Shown here: piece by piece, positions 1 to 8,429 of the stretch
Numbering within the stretch: position 1 is the stretch's first letter
How the letters are laid out: the number at the start of each line of letters is the position of its first letter
NCBI RefSeq assembly: GCF_001429285.1
Contig: NZ_LMJJ01000002.1
Coordinates: 727-64,726 of the forward strand
Direction of reading: 5' to 3'
Source of the DNA: Ensifer sp. Root278
GTDB lineage: Bacteria; Pseudomonadota; Alphaproteobacteria; Rhizobiales; Rhizobiaceae
Length of the DNA: 64,000 nt
Made by a program: the position numbers and the translations under genes
The notes under the pieces: generated by a model
The model's database searches: none
Told to the model about the DNA's origin: nothing
The model's input: only the letters and a program-made list of their open reading frames with translations

Positions 1-143
1 GACAGCGTGAAGTCGTCCGTGTGGCAGATGCCGGTGGCCTTGACCTCGATCAGCACTTCGCCGGCCTTTGGGCCTTCGAGTTGAACCGTCATGACCTCAA
101 GCGGCTTGCCTGCCTGAACGGCAACGGCGGCACGTACATCCAT
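1..143 (-). CDS. adhC: Class III alcohol dehydrogenase / S-(hydroxymethyl)glutathione dehydrogenase, N-terminal part
   Basis: The first 47 residues are visible; the rest lies beyond the left edge. The N-terminus MDVRAAVAVQAGKPLEV and the motif ATGICHTDDFTLS, with the Cys of GICHTD as a catalytic zinc ligand, are typical of class III alcohol dehydrogenases. The family oxidises S-hydroxymethylglutathione, the spontaneous adduct of formaldehyde and glutathione, in the cytoplasm. The ATG is preceded by AGGGAGAAATTAG. It follows the GST-like gene by 48 bases on the same strand. That placement fits disposal of the formaldehyde made by the demethylase genes just upstream. The family is clear; the role in this operon is inferred. 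Confidence 0.9.
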   Translation of the reverse strand, partial: MDVRAAVAVQAGKPLEVMTVQLEGPKAGEVLIEVKATGICHTDDFTL

Positions 144-191
144 CTAATTTCTCCCTAGTTTCCTTCGTAGGTGGTTCGTCATCTGGCGTTG

Positions 192-839
192 TTACGCAGC
201 TTTTGCCGGCCCGGCCGGAAACACCCCGGACATGACAATGAAGCCGTTGATGCGTTTGATGCGGTCGCACCAGCGGCGAATTGCCGGATAATCCTGCCTG
301 GAAATCCCGCCCTCCTCCGAAAGCATGATGTAGGGGAAGCAAGCAATATCGGCGATCGTCGGCTGCTTTGCCGAGCAGATCCATTGGCGTTCTTGCCGCT
401 CGCCGAACCAGAGATGTTCATCAAGGATCCGGAACAGCCTGTGAGCGCCGGCGCGCGCCGTATTAATGTCGAAGTCGTAAAACAGCGCGTCGTGCAGACG
501 GGCGGCCGACGCTGTGCTCGTAATGCCGTCGGCAAAGGCAAGCCACTGGCTGATCTCGCCCAAGAGCTCAGGATTATCGCGGGGATACCACGTTCCTGCT
601 GCGTCGTACTTCGCCGCGAGATAGACGAGGATCGCTTGCGCATCACGCAACACAAGCCCGTCATCGTCGACTACCGGCAATTGCCCGAGCGGGTTGAGCT
701 TCAAGAACCATTCCGACTTGTGTTCCCGGCCGGGATAGAAGTCGACGGGGACGGTCTTGTAGTCCACTCCCAGTATGCTCATAAGCAGCCGAAGCTTGTA
801 GCAATTGCCCGACAGTTCGTAGTCGTAGAGCTTGATCAT
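192..839 (-). CDS. Glutathione S-transferase-like protein (NdmE-like)
   Basis: A 215-residue protein with an N-terminal thioredoxin-like GST domain and a helical C-terminal domain. SGNCYKLRL near residue 10 is the usual active-site region, NPLGQLPVVDDDG contains the cis-Pro, and DAQAILVYLA is the glutathione-binding Asp/Ser-type segment. The start is the ATG at 839, preceded by AAGGA. It lies 11 bases downstream of the fused Rieske-reductase gene. In Pseudomonas putida caffeine degradation a GST-like protein, NdmE, is a structural partner of NdmC and NdmD. The same order here (GST, Rieske-reductase, Rieske-less oxygenase) suggests a similar structural role, though a true glutathione-dependent enzyme is possible. 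Confidence 0.85.
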   Translation of the reverse strand: MIKLYDYELSGNCYKLRLLMSILGVDYKTVPVDFYPGREHKSEWFLKLNPLGQLPVVDDDGLVLRDAQAILVYLAAKYDAAGTWYPRDNPELLGEISQWLAFADGITSTASAARLHDALFYDFDINTARAGAHRLFRILDEHLWFGERQERQWICSAKQPTIADIACFPYIMLSEEGGISRQDYPAIRRWCDRIKRINGFIVMSGVFPAGPAKAA

Positions 840-850
840 TTTCGGTATCC

Positions 851-2617
851 TTAGGCGTCGATCACGAGACGAGCTGATTTGCTGCGAGAGACACAGGTCA
901 TGATCTTTGTCCCCGAGGCACGCTCTGATGGGCTGAGATAGACATCCTGATGATCCGGCTCGCCTTCGATGACGGTTGCAAGACAGGTGCCGCAGGCCCC
1001 CTGTTCGCAAGATGAGGGAAGGTCCACGCCGGCATCGCGCATGGCTTCGAGAATGGATTGTCCCGCGCCCACCTTAATCGTCAGACAAGAACGCGCCAAG
1101 GCGACCTCGAAACTCGAGCTATCGTCAATGACGTTCGTGTTCTTGAAGTACTCGAAATGCACTGCTGCCTCGGGCCAACCTGCTTCGGCTGCCAGCGAGC
1201 GCGTCGACTCGAGCATCGGATTGGGTCCGCAGATATAGAGCTGTGTGTCCGGAAGATAAGGTGATAAAAGCCGGCGCAACTCGTTGACGGTGTCGCTGGG
1301 CGACAGCCCCAGATGGGGCATGACGGCATTGCCGAGTGCTTGCCTGCATTCGGAGAATGCGAGTTGCTGCTCGTTCTGCGCAAAGTAGTGTAGTTCGTAG
1401 GCGAGGCTCTGGTTGTTCAACGTCTGTGCCATCGCCAGCAAAGGCGTGACCCCAATCCCGCCGGCAACGAAGATAGTCTTCAATGCGTCGCGTCGAAGAG
1501 GAAAATTGTTCCTTGGCTCGGAGATAGCCAGTACGTCTCCTTCGCGCACGCTGTCATGAAGGCACTGGGACCCGCCCCTTGATGCAGGATCGAGCTTCAC
1601 CCCGATGGTGAATCGGTCCGTTTCACCGGGTCCATTGGTAAGCGAATACTGGCGGACAAGCCCGTTCGGAAGATGTACGTCGATATGGGCACCTGGCTGG
1701 AAGGTCGGAAGCAGACCTCTGATGGGCCGGAGTTCGAAGGCCATGATACCATCGGCAGTCTGCCACTTGCGCGCAACTTGCACCCGGATCGCGGCTTTGC
1801 GGCCACGACTGTCGAGTTCAGGCAAACTGGCGAGCTCTTCCGAGACCCGCTCGAAAATTGGTTCGATCGGTACGGGCACAGGCAGGGCCGCCGCCTCGCG
1901 CTCCAAGTCTTCGCGCAATTTGGAGAGCGCTTCATTGTGGTAGCGAAGCACCGCTGTCAGTTGAGCATCGTTCGGCCTGCCGCTGAGGACACCTCGGATT
2001 ACCGAGCGACCTGAATCGACCGGCTGGACGAAAAAAACGCCAAGCGTTTCAGCCCTGCCTTGGCAGCTTCTCAGAGCGACGGCCGCTTCAGTCGCTGCCA
2101 CCAGTTCAATGTTGGTGCCCGTTCCAGCAATCTCGCTGTTCGGCTGGAAGCGATAGGATTGCAACCTTTGAGCAACCAGTTCTGCCGACGCGTTGACCGG
2201 TATGGCGCGCAATACCAGGAGGTCATCTTCGCCAATTCCTTCCACCACGGGGAGATCGCCGCGCGGGTCCTCTGAGGACCACACCAAACCGTAGCGCTCG
2301 ACAGCTTGAAACGACCGGTTTGTAATGGTGCGCGCGGGCGCGTCTGCGGGGTGGGCCGGTATGTAGGTGCATCCGGCTGTGCGGTTCGAGTAACGCCACC
2401 CGTGATACTGGCATTTCAATTCCCGGCCGTCGTTGATGCCTATCGATAGCCGGACACCGCGATGCAGACAGCGATTTTCCCAGACGTTGACGTATCCATC
2501 GTCTGCGCGCCAGACAGCGAACTCTCGGCCAAGAAGTTGGCCATGGAACACATGCCGCAGCGGCAGATCGTCCGTTGCCGCGATCGGATGCCACCTAGTC
2601 CTCACATCTTCAAGCAT
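851..2617 (-). CDS. Rieske domain fused to phthalate-dioxygenase-type reductase (NdmD-like)
   Basis: A 588-residue electron-transfer protein. Residues 1-100 form a Rieske [2Fe-2S] domain with C50-x-H52 (CLHRG) and C69-x2-H72 (CQYHGW). A linker follows, then a flavin domain (RQYSLTNGPG), an NAD(P)-binding part (VAGGIGVTPLLAMA, YICGPNPML) and a C-terminal plant-type [2Fe-2S] ferredoxin (CEQGACGTC and a later Cys in IMTCVSRS). Ordinary reductases of this class lack the Rieske domain; NdmD of the caffeine N-demethylase has it because its partner NdmC does not. The neighbouring catalytic subunits here also lack it, so this protein probably feeds electrons to all three. The ATG at 2617 follows TTGGAGACCAAG; a TTG at 2629 is the less likely alternative. 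Confidence 0.9.
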   Translation of the reverse strand: MLEDVRTRWHPIAATDDLPLRHVFHGQLLGREFAVWRADDGYVNVWENRCLHRGVRLSIGINDGRELKCQYHGWRYSNRTAGCTYIPAHPADAPARTITNRSFQAVERYGLVWSSEDPRGDLPVVEGIGEDDLLVLRAIPVNASAELVAQRLQSYRFQPNSEIAGTGTNIELVAATEAAVALRSCQGRAETLGVFFVQPVDSGRSVIRGVLSGRPNDAQLTAVLRYHNEALSKLREDLEREAAALPVPVPIEPIFERVSEELASLPELDSRGRKAAIRVQVARKWQTADGIMAFELRPIRGLLPTFQPGAHIDVHLPNGLVRQYSLTNGPGETDRFTIGVKLDPASRGGSQCLHDSVREGDVLAISEPRNNFPLRRDALKTIFVAGGIGVTPLLAMAQTLNNQSLAYELHYFAQNEQQLAFSECRQALGNAVMPHLGLSPSDTVNELRRLLSPYLPDTQLYICGPNPMLESTRSLAAEAGWPEAAVHFEYFKNTNVIDDSSSFEVALARSCLTIKVGAGQSILEAMRDAGVDLPSSCEQGACGTCLATVIEGEPDHQDVYLSPSERASGTKIMTCVSRSKSARLVIDA

Positions 2618-2659
2618 CTTGGTCTCCAATTCATCATCAGTGTTTTGTTTTGGCGCAGT

Positions 2660-3565
2660 TCAATATGAAGCCGGGATGACCCCGTATCTGACGTCCTTCT
2701 GGCTCAGCCAGCGGCGATAGGCGATGGCGGACTTATCTGCCCGGATCGGCGTCTCGGCCCTGGGGTCGAGCGGCAGACGTTTGGGAAACTGGTTCTCCAA
2801 GATCGGCTTGTCCTGGCCGAAGATTGTCTGCTGAAACCGCTTGATCACCTTGTCTTCATTGTCCTCGTCGAGGATGCAAAGCATCATGTGCGCGCGGACA
2901 CTCTCCTGGCTGAGAGGCTGCATGAAAACCGCGATGACATCGTACCGGGCATCGTTGACCGGGCTCGATTTGTAGAGAACCGAGCAATAGGGGTGGGGCA
3001 CACGGAAGATATACTCGACCTCGGCGCCAGTCTCCGACGCACTCGATGCCAAAGGCTGGAAGAAGCGGCAGCGGGTTGCCAGGATCTCGTCCCGCTCCAC
3101 CGATATGTCGACGTCGTATTCCTTGACCTCGGTGTGCGGTTCAACGCCCAGGATATCCGTGTGGACATAGGGAAAATGGCCCATATCGAGGAAATTCTCG
3201 ATCGCGCGCGGCGCTGAGACATTGACGCCGAAGGTCGCTGCATTCAGTCGCCGCCGATCGGTTTCCTCATATTCAGGAATGGGAAAAAGCTCATCGGGTG
3301 GAGAGCCGAGGGAAGCCCAGAGATAGCCGAAGGCCACCTTCGCCGGCAGCGATTTGCTCACGGACGCCACATCGATTTTGTCGCCAGCGACAAAATCGGG
3401 GCAGGACCGCCAAACCGCAACCTCCCTGCCAAGGCCGACTGCGAGGCTGAGCCGTTCCTCCAGTAGAACGGTATCGACAACCGTATCGACCGGGAGCTCA
3501 ACCAACGCCCCGAGCGGGTGCCATAGGTTCAGGACGACGGGGTCCAAACATCTTGTCTTTGCCAT
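2660..3565 (-). CDS. Rieske-less non-heme iron oxygenase catalytic subunit (NdmC-like)
   Basis: A 301-residue member of the Rieske oxygenase alpha-subunit family. The mononuclear iron motif N124-x2-D127-x2-H130-x4-H135 (ENFLDMGHFPYVH) is intact and D252 in QDKPILENQ is the likely third ligand. The N-terminal region aligns with a Rieske domain (LGREVAVWR ... FGYLWASLG), but no C-x-H/C-x2-H pair is present, so no cluster can bind. NdmC of caffeine N7-demethylation has this layout and gets electrons from the Rieske domain of NdmD. The ATG at 3565 follows GGAGGAATCTCTT. The gene begins 36 bases after the stop of its paralogue and lies 42 bases before the reductase gene. The substrate is unknown; an N-methyl compound is the best guess. 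Confidence 0.87.
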   Translation of the reverse strand: MAKTRCLDPVVLNLWHPLGALVELPVDTVVDTVLLEERLSLAVGLGREVAVWRSCPDFVAGDKIDVASVSKSLPAKVAFGYLWASLGSPPDELFPIPEYEETDRRRLNAATFGVNVSAPRAIENFLDMGHFPYVHTDILGVEPHTEVKEYDVDISVERDEILATRCRFFQPLASSASETGAEVEYIFRVPHPYCSVLYKSSPVNDARYDVIAVFMQPLSQESVRAHMMLCILDEDNEDKVIKRFQQTIFGQDKPILENQFPKRLPLDPRAETPIRADKSAIAYRRWLSQKDVRYGVIPASY

Positions 3566-3601
3566 AAGAGATTCCTCCATGTTCATCTGAGCCGTCGTCA
3601 A

Positions 3602-4465
3602 TCAGACAGGGTACGCAATCGCGCCATACGTGACCGAGCGATCACGAAGCCAACGTCGATAATGGACGGAGACGGCATCGGCCCTGATCGGGGTTTCCGC
3701 ACGCGGATCGAGCGGCAGGCGTCGCGGGCGCTGGTTTTCGAGGATCGGCTTGTCCTGCGCAAATATCAGCTGCATGAAACTGCGCGCCGCCGCTGCCTCC
3801 AGGCCCTGCTTGAGGTAGCAGAGGTAGGAGTAAACGATGCAGTTCTCCTCATCGACCGGCTGGATGAACAGCACGATCAGATCCTTTCGGTCGGGATCAA
3901 GAGGATTGCTCTTGTAGAGTGCGACCGTATAGGGCCGGAAGACCTTGTAGATATAGTCGACCAGCATCGCCGCCCGTGCCGTTGGGGAGGCAAACGGCTG
4001 GAGAAACTTGCAATCGGTCGCCAGCACCTCATCTGCTGCCGTGATCGTCACATTGTAGGGCAGCACTTCCGTGTGCGGCTCATCGCCCAGCCAGCCCGTG
4101 TGCACGAAGGGAAAGTGCCCCATATCGAGAAAGTTCTCGACGGCTCGCAGACCCGACACTCTGACTGCGATGGAGCCGCCGCTCAACAAGTGGCGATCGG
4201 CCTCGTTCGTTTCGGGCAAGTATATGATGTCTCGTTCCGGCCGTCCGAGGCACGCCCAGATAAACCCGTATCGCGAATCTGAACAGACTTCTTCACCTGT
4301 ATCCAACTCGACCACTCGCAGGTTGTAGCGGCCATCGAGTGTGACCTGGAGGTCATGCCCCATCAGACGTGTGGTGAAAGCCGAATTCGACATCAGCGCA
4401 GACCGCTCGGCGACAACGTGCCAGTCGTTGAGAAGCGAACGATCGACGCAGCGAAACTCTCCCAT
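3602..4465 (-). CDS. Second Rieske-less oxygenase catalytic subunit (NdmC-like)
   Basis: A 287-residue paralogue of its downstream neighbour and first gene of the operon running to adhC. The iron motif is N111-x2-D114-x2-H117-x4-H122 (ENFLDMGHFPFVH), with D238 in QDKPILENQ. The Rieske region is shortened (residues 30-75) and has no cluster ligands. It is the most divergent of the three copies in its N-terminal half, which suggests a different substrate or a heteromeric partner role. The ATG at 4465 has GGAGG seven bases upstream; the frame is open 5' of it, but the upstream codons have no ribosome site. Function as an N-demethylase subunit is inferred from NdmC architecture and the adjacent NdmD-like gene. 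Confidence 0.85.
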   Translation of the reverse strand: MGEFRCVDRSLLNDWHVVAERSALMSNSAFTTRLMGHDLQVTLDGRYNLRVVELDTGEEVCSDSRYGFIWACLGRPERDIIYLPETNEADRHLLSGGSIAVRVSGLRAVENFLDMGHFPFVHTGWLGDEPHTEVLPYNVTITAADEVLATDCKFLQPFASPTARAAMLVDYIYKVFRPYTVALYKSNPLDPDRKDLIVLFIQPVDEENCIVYSYLCYLKQGLEAAAARSFMQLIFAQDKPILENQRPRRLPLDPRAETPIRADAVSVHYRRWLRDRSVTYGAIAYPV

Positions 4466-4873
4466 TGGCCCGCCTCCGGCGCGGTCGTGCATTGCTGCGG
4501 CGATGCCGTAACGATGCTGGTTAACTACCCGCAGAGTTTCATTTTCATGGCCAGGACGGAATGTCCCCCGTTGCCCCGCGCATACCCTCAATTAAGCTTT
4601 GTTCAAAACTCAATTTCGGAGACCACCCTATAAGAATCGCTACTTCAAACCGGGCAGTCACGCCGGTCAAAGGTTTGCCAATTGCCACCCGGAACCGCCT
4701 AATGGTCGAATTAAAATTCTTTTTTATCCGTACCTTAGGTGAAGATTATTACCTTCTGCGCAGACTGTCTCTCGCGTTCCCCCTAGGCACGACGACGCAT
4801 TGAGCCCAGCCGTGAAAGCTCATGCGGCTGGGCGCTGAAGTGCAAAAGCGGATGTCGTCACTTCATCTGTCCT
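4466..4873. other. Intergenic region between the importer operon and the demethylase operon
   Basis: A 408-base gap between the last permease gene and the first demethylase gene, both on the minus strand. It contains a perfect inverted repeat (4804-4833) just after the permease stop and an AT-rich stretch around 4600-4750, so it probably holds the promoter of the demethylase operon. I see no convincing open reading frame or a sure sigma-70 promoter. Confidence 0.5.
4804..4833 (-). terminator. Hairpin downstream of the importer genes
   Basis: GCCCAGCCG and CGGCTGGGC form a perfect 9-bp stem with a 12-base loop, 40 bases beyond the stop of the last permease gene. No T-run follows on the minus strand, so it may stabilise or weakly terminate the transcript rather than act as a classic intrinsic terminator. 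Confidence 0.5.
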
Positions 4874-5806
4874 TCATTCCCGGCGATAGGGAATTCCAAG
4901 CGCGACCGGCTGATGTGTTCGCGATCTCAGCCCAGCCAGAAGCACGAGTGAGGCCACATATGGCAATACCAGGAAGACGTGGTGCGGAATTGAAACCCCA
5001 ACGACCTGCGCATGAATTCCGATGGCTTCGAGCAACGCGAAAATGAAGATCGCTCCAACCACACGGAAAGGCATCCAGTTGCCGGCAATGATGGCAACAA
5101 CGACGAGCCAACCGCGACCGGCGATAAGATCTGGCACAAATCGGTCGGAATACCCCAGCATCAGGAACGCGCCCCCGAAGCCGGACATCACGCTTCCGAA
5201 CATGATCGCCAGGCATTGGCGGCCACCGACGCTTAGACCCTTGACGTCGAGCGCTTTCGGATTTTCCCCGACGCAGCGAACTTCAAGCCCGTATCGGGTG
5301 CGATAAAGAAAGAACCAGACCGCGAGCGGAAGGAGAAAGCTGACATAGGTTAGAACACGCTGGGAAAACAGCACCGTTCCAAGGACGGGAATATCCGATA
5401 AGTACGGAATCTCGACAGCTTCGAAGCCGGCGAACTTGGGAGGGTCGCGCCCGATGATATAGGTCTGGAACCAGAAGAGGGTCAGCCCAGAGGCAAGCAG
5501 GTTCAGGGCCAGACCGGCGATGAACTGCTCTGATTTGAGCACGATGGTGACAAAGGACAGGATCAGGCTCAAGAGCGCGCATGCCAGGACCGCCACAAGC
5601 AGGGCTAGCCACGGCGAACCTGTCGATGAGGCGATCACGTAGGCGACGACTGCGCCGAGCAACATCGTTCCCTCGACGGAGATGTTCCAGATACCGGCCC
5701 GTTGAGTGACGAGTTCGCCCATTGCCGAGAACAAGAGCGGCGTGGCAATCCGAACCATCGCGGCGAGAATGCTGATGAACAGCGGTCCCTGAAAAAGCTC
5801 AAGCAT
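4874..5806 (-). CDS. BMP-type ABC transporter permease, second subunit
   Basis: A 310-residue integral membrane protein of the branched-chain/ribose-type permease family, as found in nucleoside/purine importers with a BMP (PnrA-like) binding protein. It has about eight to nine hydrophobic segments and the family motif GELVTQRAGIWNISVEGTMLLGA near residue 32. A second typical motif, GENPKALDVKGLSV, precedes the cytoplasmic coupling loop. The ATG at 5806 overlaps the end of the first permease gene by 8 bases, so translation is probably coupled. With the ATPase and binding protein upstream it forms a complete importer. Confidence 0.9.
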   Translation of the reverse strand: MLELFQGPLFISILAAMVRIATPLLFSAMGELVTQRAGIWNISVEGTMLLGAVVAYVIASSTGSPWLALLVAVLACALLSLILSFVTIVLKSEQFIAGLALNLLASGLTLFWFQTYIIGRDPPKFAGFEAVEIPYLSDIPVLGTVLFSQRVLTYVSFLLPLAVWFFLYRTRYGLEVRCVGENPKALDVKGLSVGGRQCLAIMFGSVMSGFGGAFLMLGYSDRFVPDLIAGRGWLVVVAIIAGNWMPFRVVGAIFIFALLEAIGIHAQVVGVSIPHHVFLVLPYVASLVLLAGLRSRTHQPVALGIPYRRE

Positions 5807-6878
5807 GCGCTTCACTCCTGACGGTGATATGGACCCTGGTAGCCACGGCTGCGCACAGGAAGAAGAGCAGGACGAGCCCTTCCATGGCCGAGACGAGCCC
5901 GGCGGGAGTTCCGCTCTGCAAACGCATGTAAATCGCGCCGCTTTTAAGCGCGCCAAAGAAGAGTGCTGCAAGCATGGCACCGCTCGGTCGCAGCCCTCCC
6001 ACCATCGCAACGACGATGCCGGAACTGCCAATACCGAGCAGTGTTTCAGCGCGCAGGCGATGGGAGGTTCCAAATAGCTCGCCTGCGCCAGCGAGCCCCG
6101 CCAGCGCGCCGGACACAAGCATCACCACCAGCAAAAGGCGGCTGATATCGGTTCCGCGGAACCTCAAAGCAGTCGGATTGGAGCCGAAAGCGCGGATCTC
6201 GTAGCCAAGCGGCGTTCGCTCCAACAATAAAGCGGACAGCGCCGTGGCACCGAGTGCGAGAATGAAGCCGAAGTGCAGCTTGGCCGCGCCCTGGCCAAAC
6301 AGCGTCGGCCACTCCAGCATCGCATTGACCGGCGGCGACTGATGATAGGCGACGGTCGCCCCCGATTCCATCCAGGGCCCGCCATCAAGCAGGTAGGCAA
6401 GCAGAAAGATCACGATATAGTTCAGCATCACCGTCGAGATGATTTCGCTGGTGCCAAAACGGGTCTTGAGAACGCCGGCCAGGAGACCCAAGACGCCGCC
6501 ACCTGCCAGGCCGGCAAGGACCAGAACGGCAACCGCGATCAGATACGGCAGCGGTCCAATCCATAGGCTGGCCCAGTAGGCACACATTGCGCCGGCCAGA
6601 ACCTGCCCTTCCTGCCCGATATTCCAGATCTTCGCCCTGAAAGCGATGACGGTTCCAAGGCCGACAAGCAACAGCGGCGTCGCTTTGGCAAGCGATCCGA
6701 GCAGCGCCTTCTGGCTGCCGAAAGCTCCCACAATGAGCGAGGAGAACGCCTTCGCCACATCGCCTCCCGACAAATGGAGCAAGGCGGCCGCGGAAAAAAG
6801 AGCGCATACCATTGCCGCTGCATAGCAGGCGAAATTCCAGCTCAGGCTATTGCCTGAGCGCCTTTGAACTGAAATCAT
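5799..6878 (-). CDS. BMP-type ABC transporter permease, first subunit
   Basis: A 359-residue permease with about ten hydrophobic segments. FRAKIWNIGQEGQVLAGA and FGSNPTALRFRGTDISR are the two signatures shared with its partner permease. TSEIISTVMLNYIVIFLLAYLLDGGPW is typical of the nucleoside/BMP importer subgroup. The ATG at 6878 lies inside the end of the ATPase gene (32-base overlap) and follows GGTGGACAGGTCA; a TTG at 6893 is a weaker alternative. It would form the membrane channel with the second permease. The subgroup is known mostly for purine nucleosides and related ligands. Confidence 0.9.
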   Translation of the reverse strand: MISVQRRSGNSLSWNFACYAAAMVCALFSAAALLHLSGGDVAKAFSSLIVGAFGSQKALLGSLAKATPLLLVGLGTVIAFRAKIWNIGQEGQVLAGAMCAYWASLWIGPLPYLIAVAVLVLAGLAGGGVLGLLAGVLKTRFGTSEIISTVMLNYIVIFLLAYLLDGGPWMESGATVAYHQSPPVNAMLEWPTLFGQGAAKLHFGFILALGATALSALLLERTPLGYEIRAFGSNPTALRFRGTDISRLLLVVMLVSGALAGLAGAGELFGTSHRLRAETLLGIGSSGIVVAMVGGLRPSGAMLAALFFGALKSGAIYMRLQSGTPAGLVSAMEGLVLLFFLCAAVATRVHITVRSEAHA

Positions 6879-8397
6879 TGACCTGTCCACCAAGGTTGCT
6901 GGCGTTACCCGCCATCATCATTCCAAGCTCGAGGAGTGTCGTTTCCCCGGGCTGCACAATCCCCATGATCTTGCCCTTGAAGATCACGGCGATGCGATCA
7001 CAGAGACGCAAAAGGTCGTCGAGTTCCTCGGAAGCCAGAAGGACGGCGAAGCCCTCGGCACGCTTTTCCAGGATCTTCTCGTAAACGAATTCGGATGCGG
7101 CCACATCGAGCCCGCGCGTGGGCTGATTGGCAAGCAGCAGGCCCCTGGCGTGGAGAAATTCGCGTGCAAGAATGACACGCTGGGCATTGCCGCCGGACAG
7201 GCGCTCGACGGGCAGGTCCGCGGAGGCAGCCACGATCCTGAACTCATCGATCTTGTGCGCGGCCAAAGCGTTGATCTTGCCACGATCGAGGAATGGTCCG
7301 CGTCTGTATTCCGGCTTACGCTGCCACCCCAGTACCAGGTTCTCGGCAATTCCGAACTCCGGGATCAATCCTTCGCGGAAACGATCGTCAGGCACGAGCC
7401 CTACACCTCTGTCGAGCATTTCGCGCGACGTCGGTGCAACTATCGCCTCGCCGTTGAGGTGAAAGCCGCCCGAACTCAGCGTCCTCACGCCCATCAGGAC
7501 TTCGAACAGTTCTTTCTGGCCGTTGCCCGCAACACCCGCCAGGCCAAGAATTTCGTTCTCCGCGATGGTGAAGTTGACATCGCAAAGCACTTCTTCCCCC
7601 CACTCGCCAATGGCAACCGCGCGGTCGACGACGAGAACTTCGCGCCCCGGAGTGACCGATCTGTCACTGACGCGCTTCGTCACCTTGTGCCCGACCATCA
7701 GTGCCGTGATGGCTTCTGCCGTCGTGGTAGATGTCTCGACTGTGGCAACGACCTTGCCTTTGCGAAGGATCGTCACGCGATCGGACTGCATCACTTCCCG
7801 TAGCTTGTGGCTGATCAGGATGATCGACAGTCCCTGGCGCCGCATGCCATCAAGTATGACGAACAGCTGGTCGGACTGTTGCGGGGTCAGGACGGCTGTC
7901 GGCTCGTCGAGGATCAACAGTTCCGCGCCAAAGTACAGCGCCTTGAGGATTTCGACCCATTGCTGCTCACCAACCGAAAGCTGCCAGATCTCGCGATCGA
8001 GATCGAGCTCTATGCCGCATCGCAGACAGAGCTCCTCGACCTTTCGTCGCGCGGCTGACTTCGACAACAATATCCCGAGATCGGGGCTGCCTACGATGAT
8101 GTTCTCAAGGACGGTGAAGTTTTCAACAAGCACGAAGTGCTGGTGCACCATGCCGATCCCCAAGCGGAGCGCGTCTGCCGGTGAATTAAGCTCGGCAACC
8201 TGCCCCTTGAAGCGAATGACGCCACTGTCTGCGCGATAGTATCCGTAAAGACAGGCAGACAGTGTCGATTTGCCGGCGCCATTCTCACCGAAGAGACAAT
8301 GAATTTCGCCCTTGCGAACGTCGAGATCGACGTTGTCGTTCGCGGTAACGGCTCCGAACCGCTTGGTCAGGTTCTGTACGCTGAGAAGATTTTCCAT
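6847..8397 (-). CDS. ABC transporter ATPase with two nucleotide-binding domains (BMP/nucleoside type)
   Basis: A 516-residue tandem ATPase of the RbsA/nucleoside-importer type. The first domain has Walker A GENGAGKST, signature LSVGEQQWVEI and Walker B LLILDEPTAVLTP. The second has a degenerate Walker A (GVAGNGQKEL), normal for this family, with LSGGNAQRVILAREF and a Walker-B-like LLLANQPTRGLD. It energises uptake through the two permeases downstream. The ATG at 8397 lies 32 bases after the binding-protein gene. Intact motifs and overlaps with the permease genes indicate a working operon. Confidence 0.93.
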   Translation of the reverse strand: MENLLSVQNLTKRFGAVTANDNVDLDVRKGEIHCLFGENGAGKSTLSACLYGYYRADSGVIRFKGQVAELNSPADALRLGIGMVHQHFVLVENFTVLENIIVGSPDLGILLSKSAARRKVEELCLRCGIELDLDREIWQLSVGEQQWVEILKALYFGAELLILDEPTAVLTPQQSDQLFVILDGMRRQGLSIILISHKLREVMQSDRVTILRKGKVVATVETSTTTAEAITALMVGHKVTKRVSDRSVTPGREVLVVDRAVAIGEWGEEVLCDVNFTIAENEILGLAGVAGNGQKELFEVLMGVRTLSSGGFHLNGEAIVAPTSREMLDRGVGLVPDDRFREGLIPEFGIAENLVLGWQRKPEYRRGPFLDRGKINALAAHKIDEFRIVAASADLPVERLSGGNAQRVILAREFLHARGLLLANQPTRGLDVAASEFVYEKILEKRAEGFAVLLASEELDDLLRLCDRIAVIFKGKIMGIVQPGETTLLELGMMMAGNASNLGGQVNDFSSKALRQ

Positions 8398-8429
8398 CGA
8401 GTGAAACCAGTCCTGTTCTAGCGTCTGCG

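Noticed and set aside
4466-4591. Upstream in-frame extension of the second NdmC-like gene
   Set aside because: The longer forms have no ribosome site, while the ATG at 4465 has GGAGG at ideal spacing.
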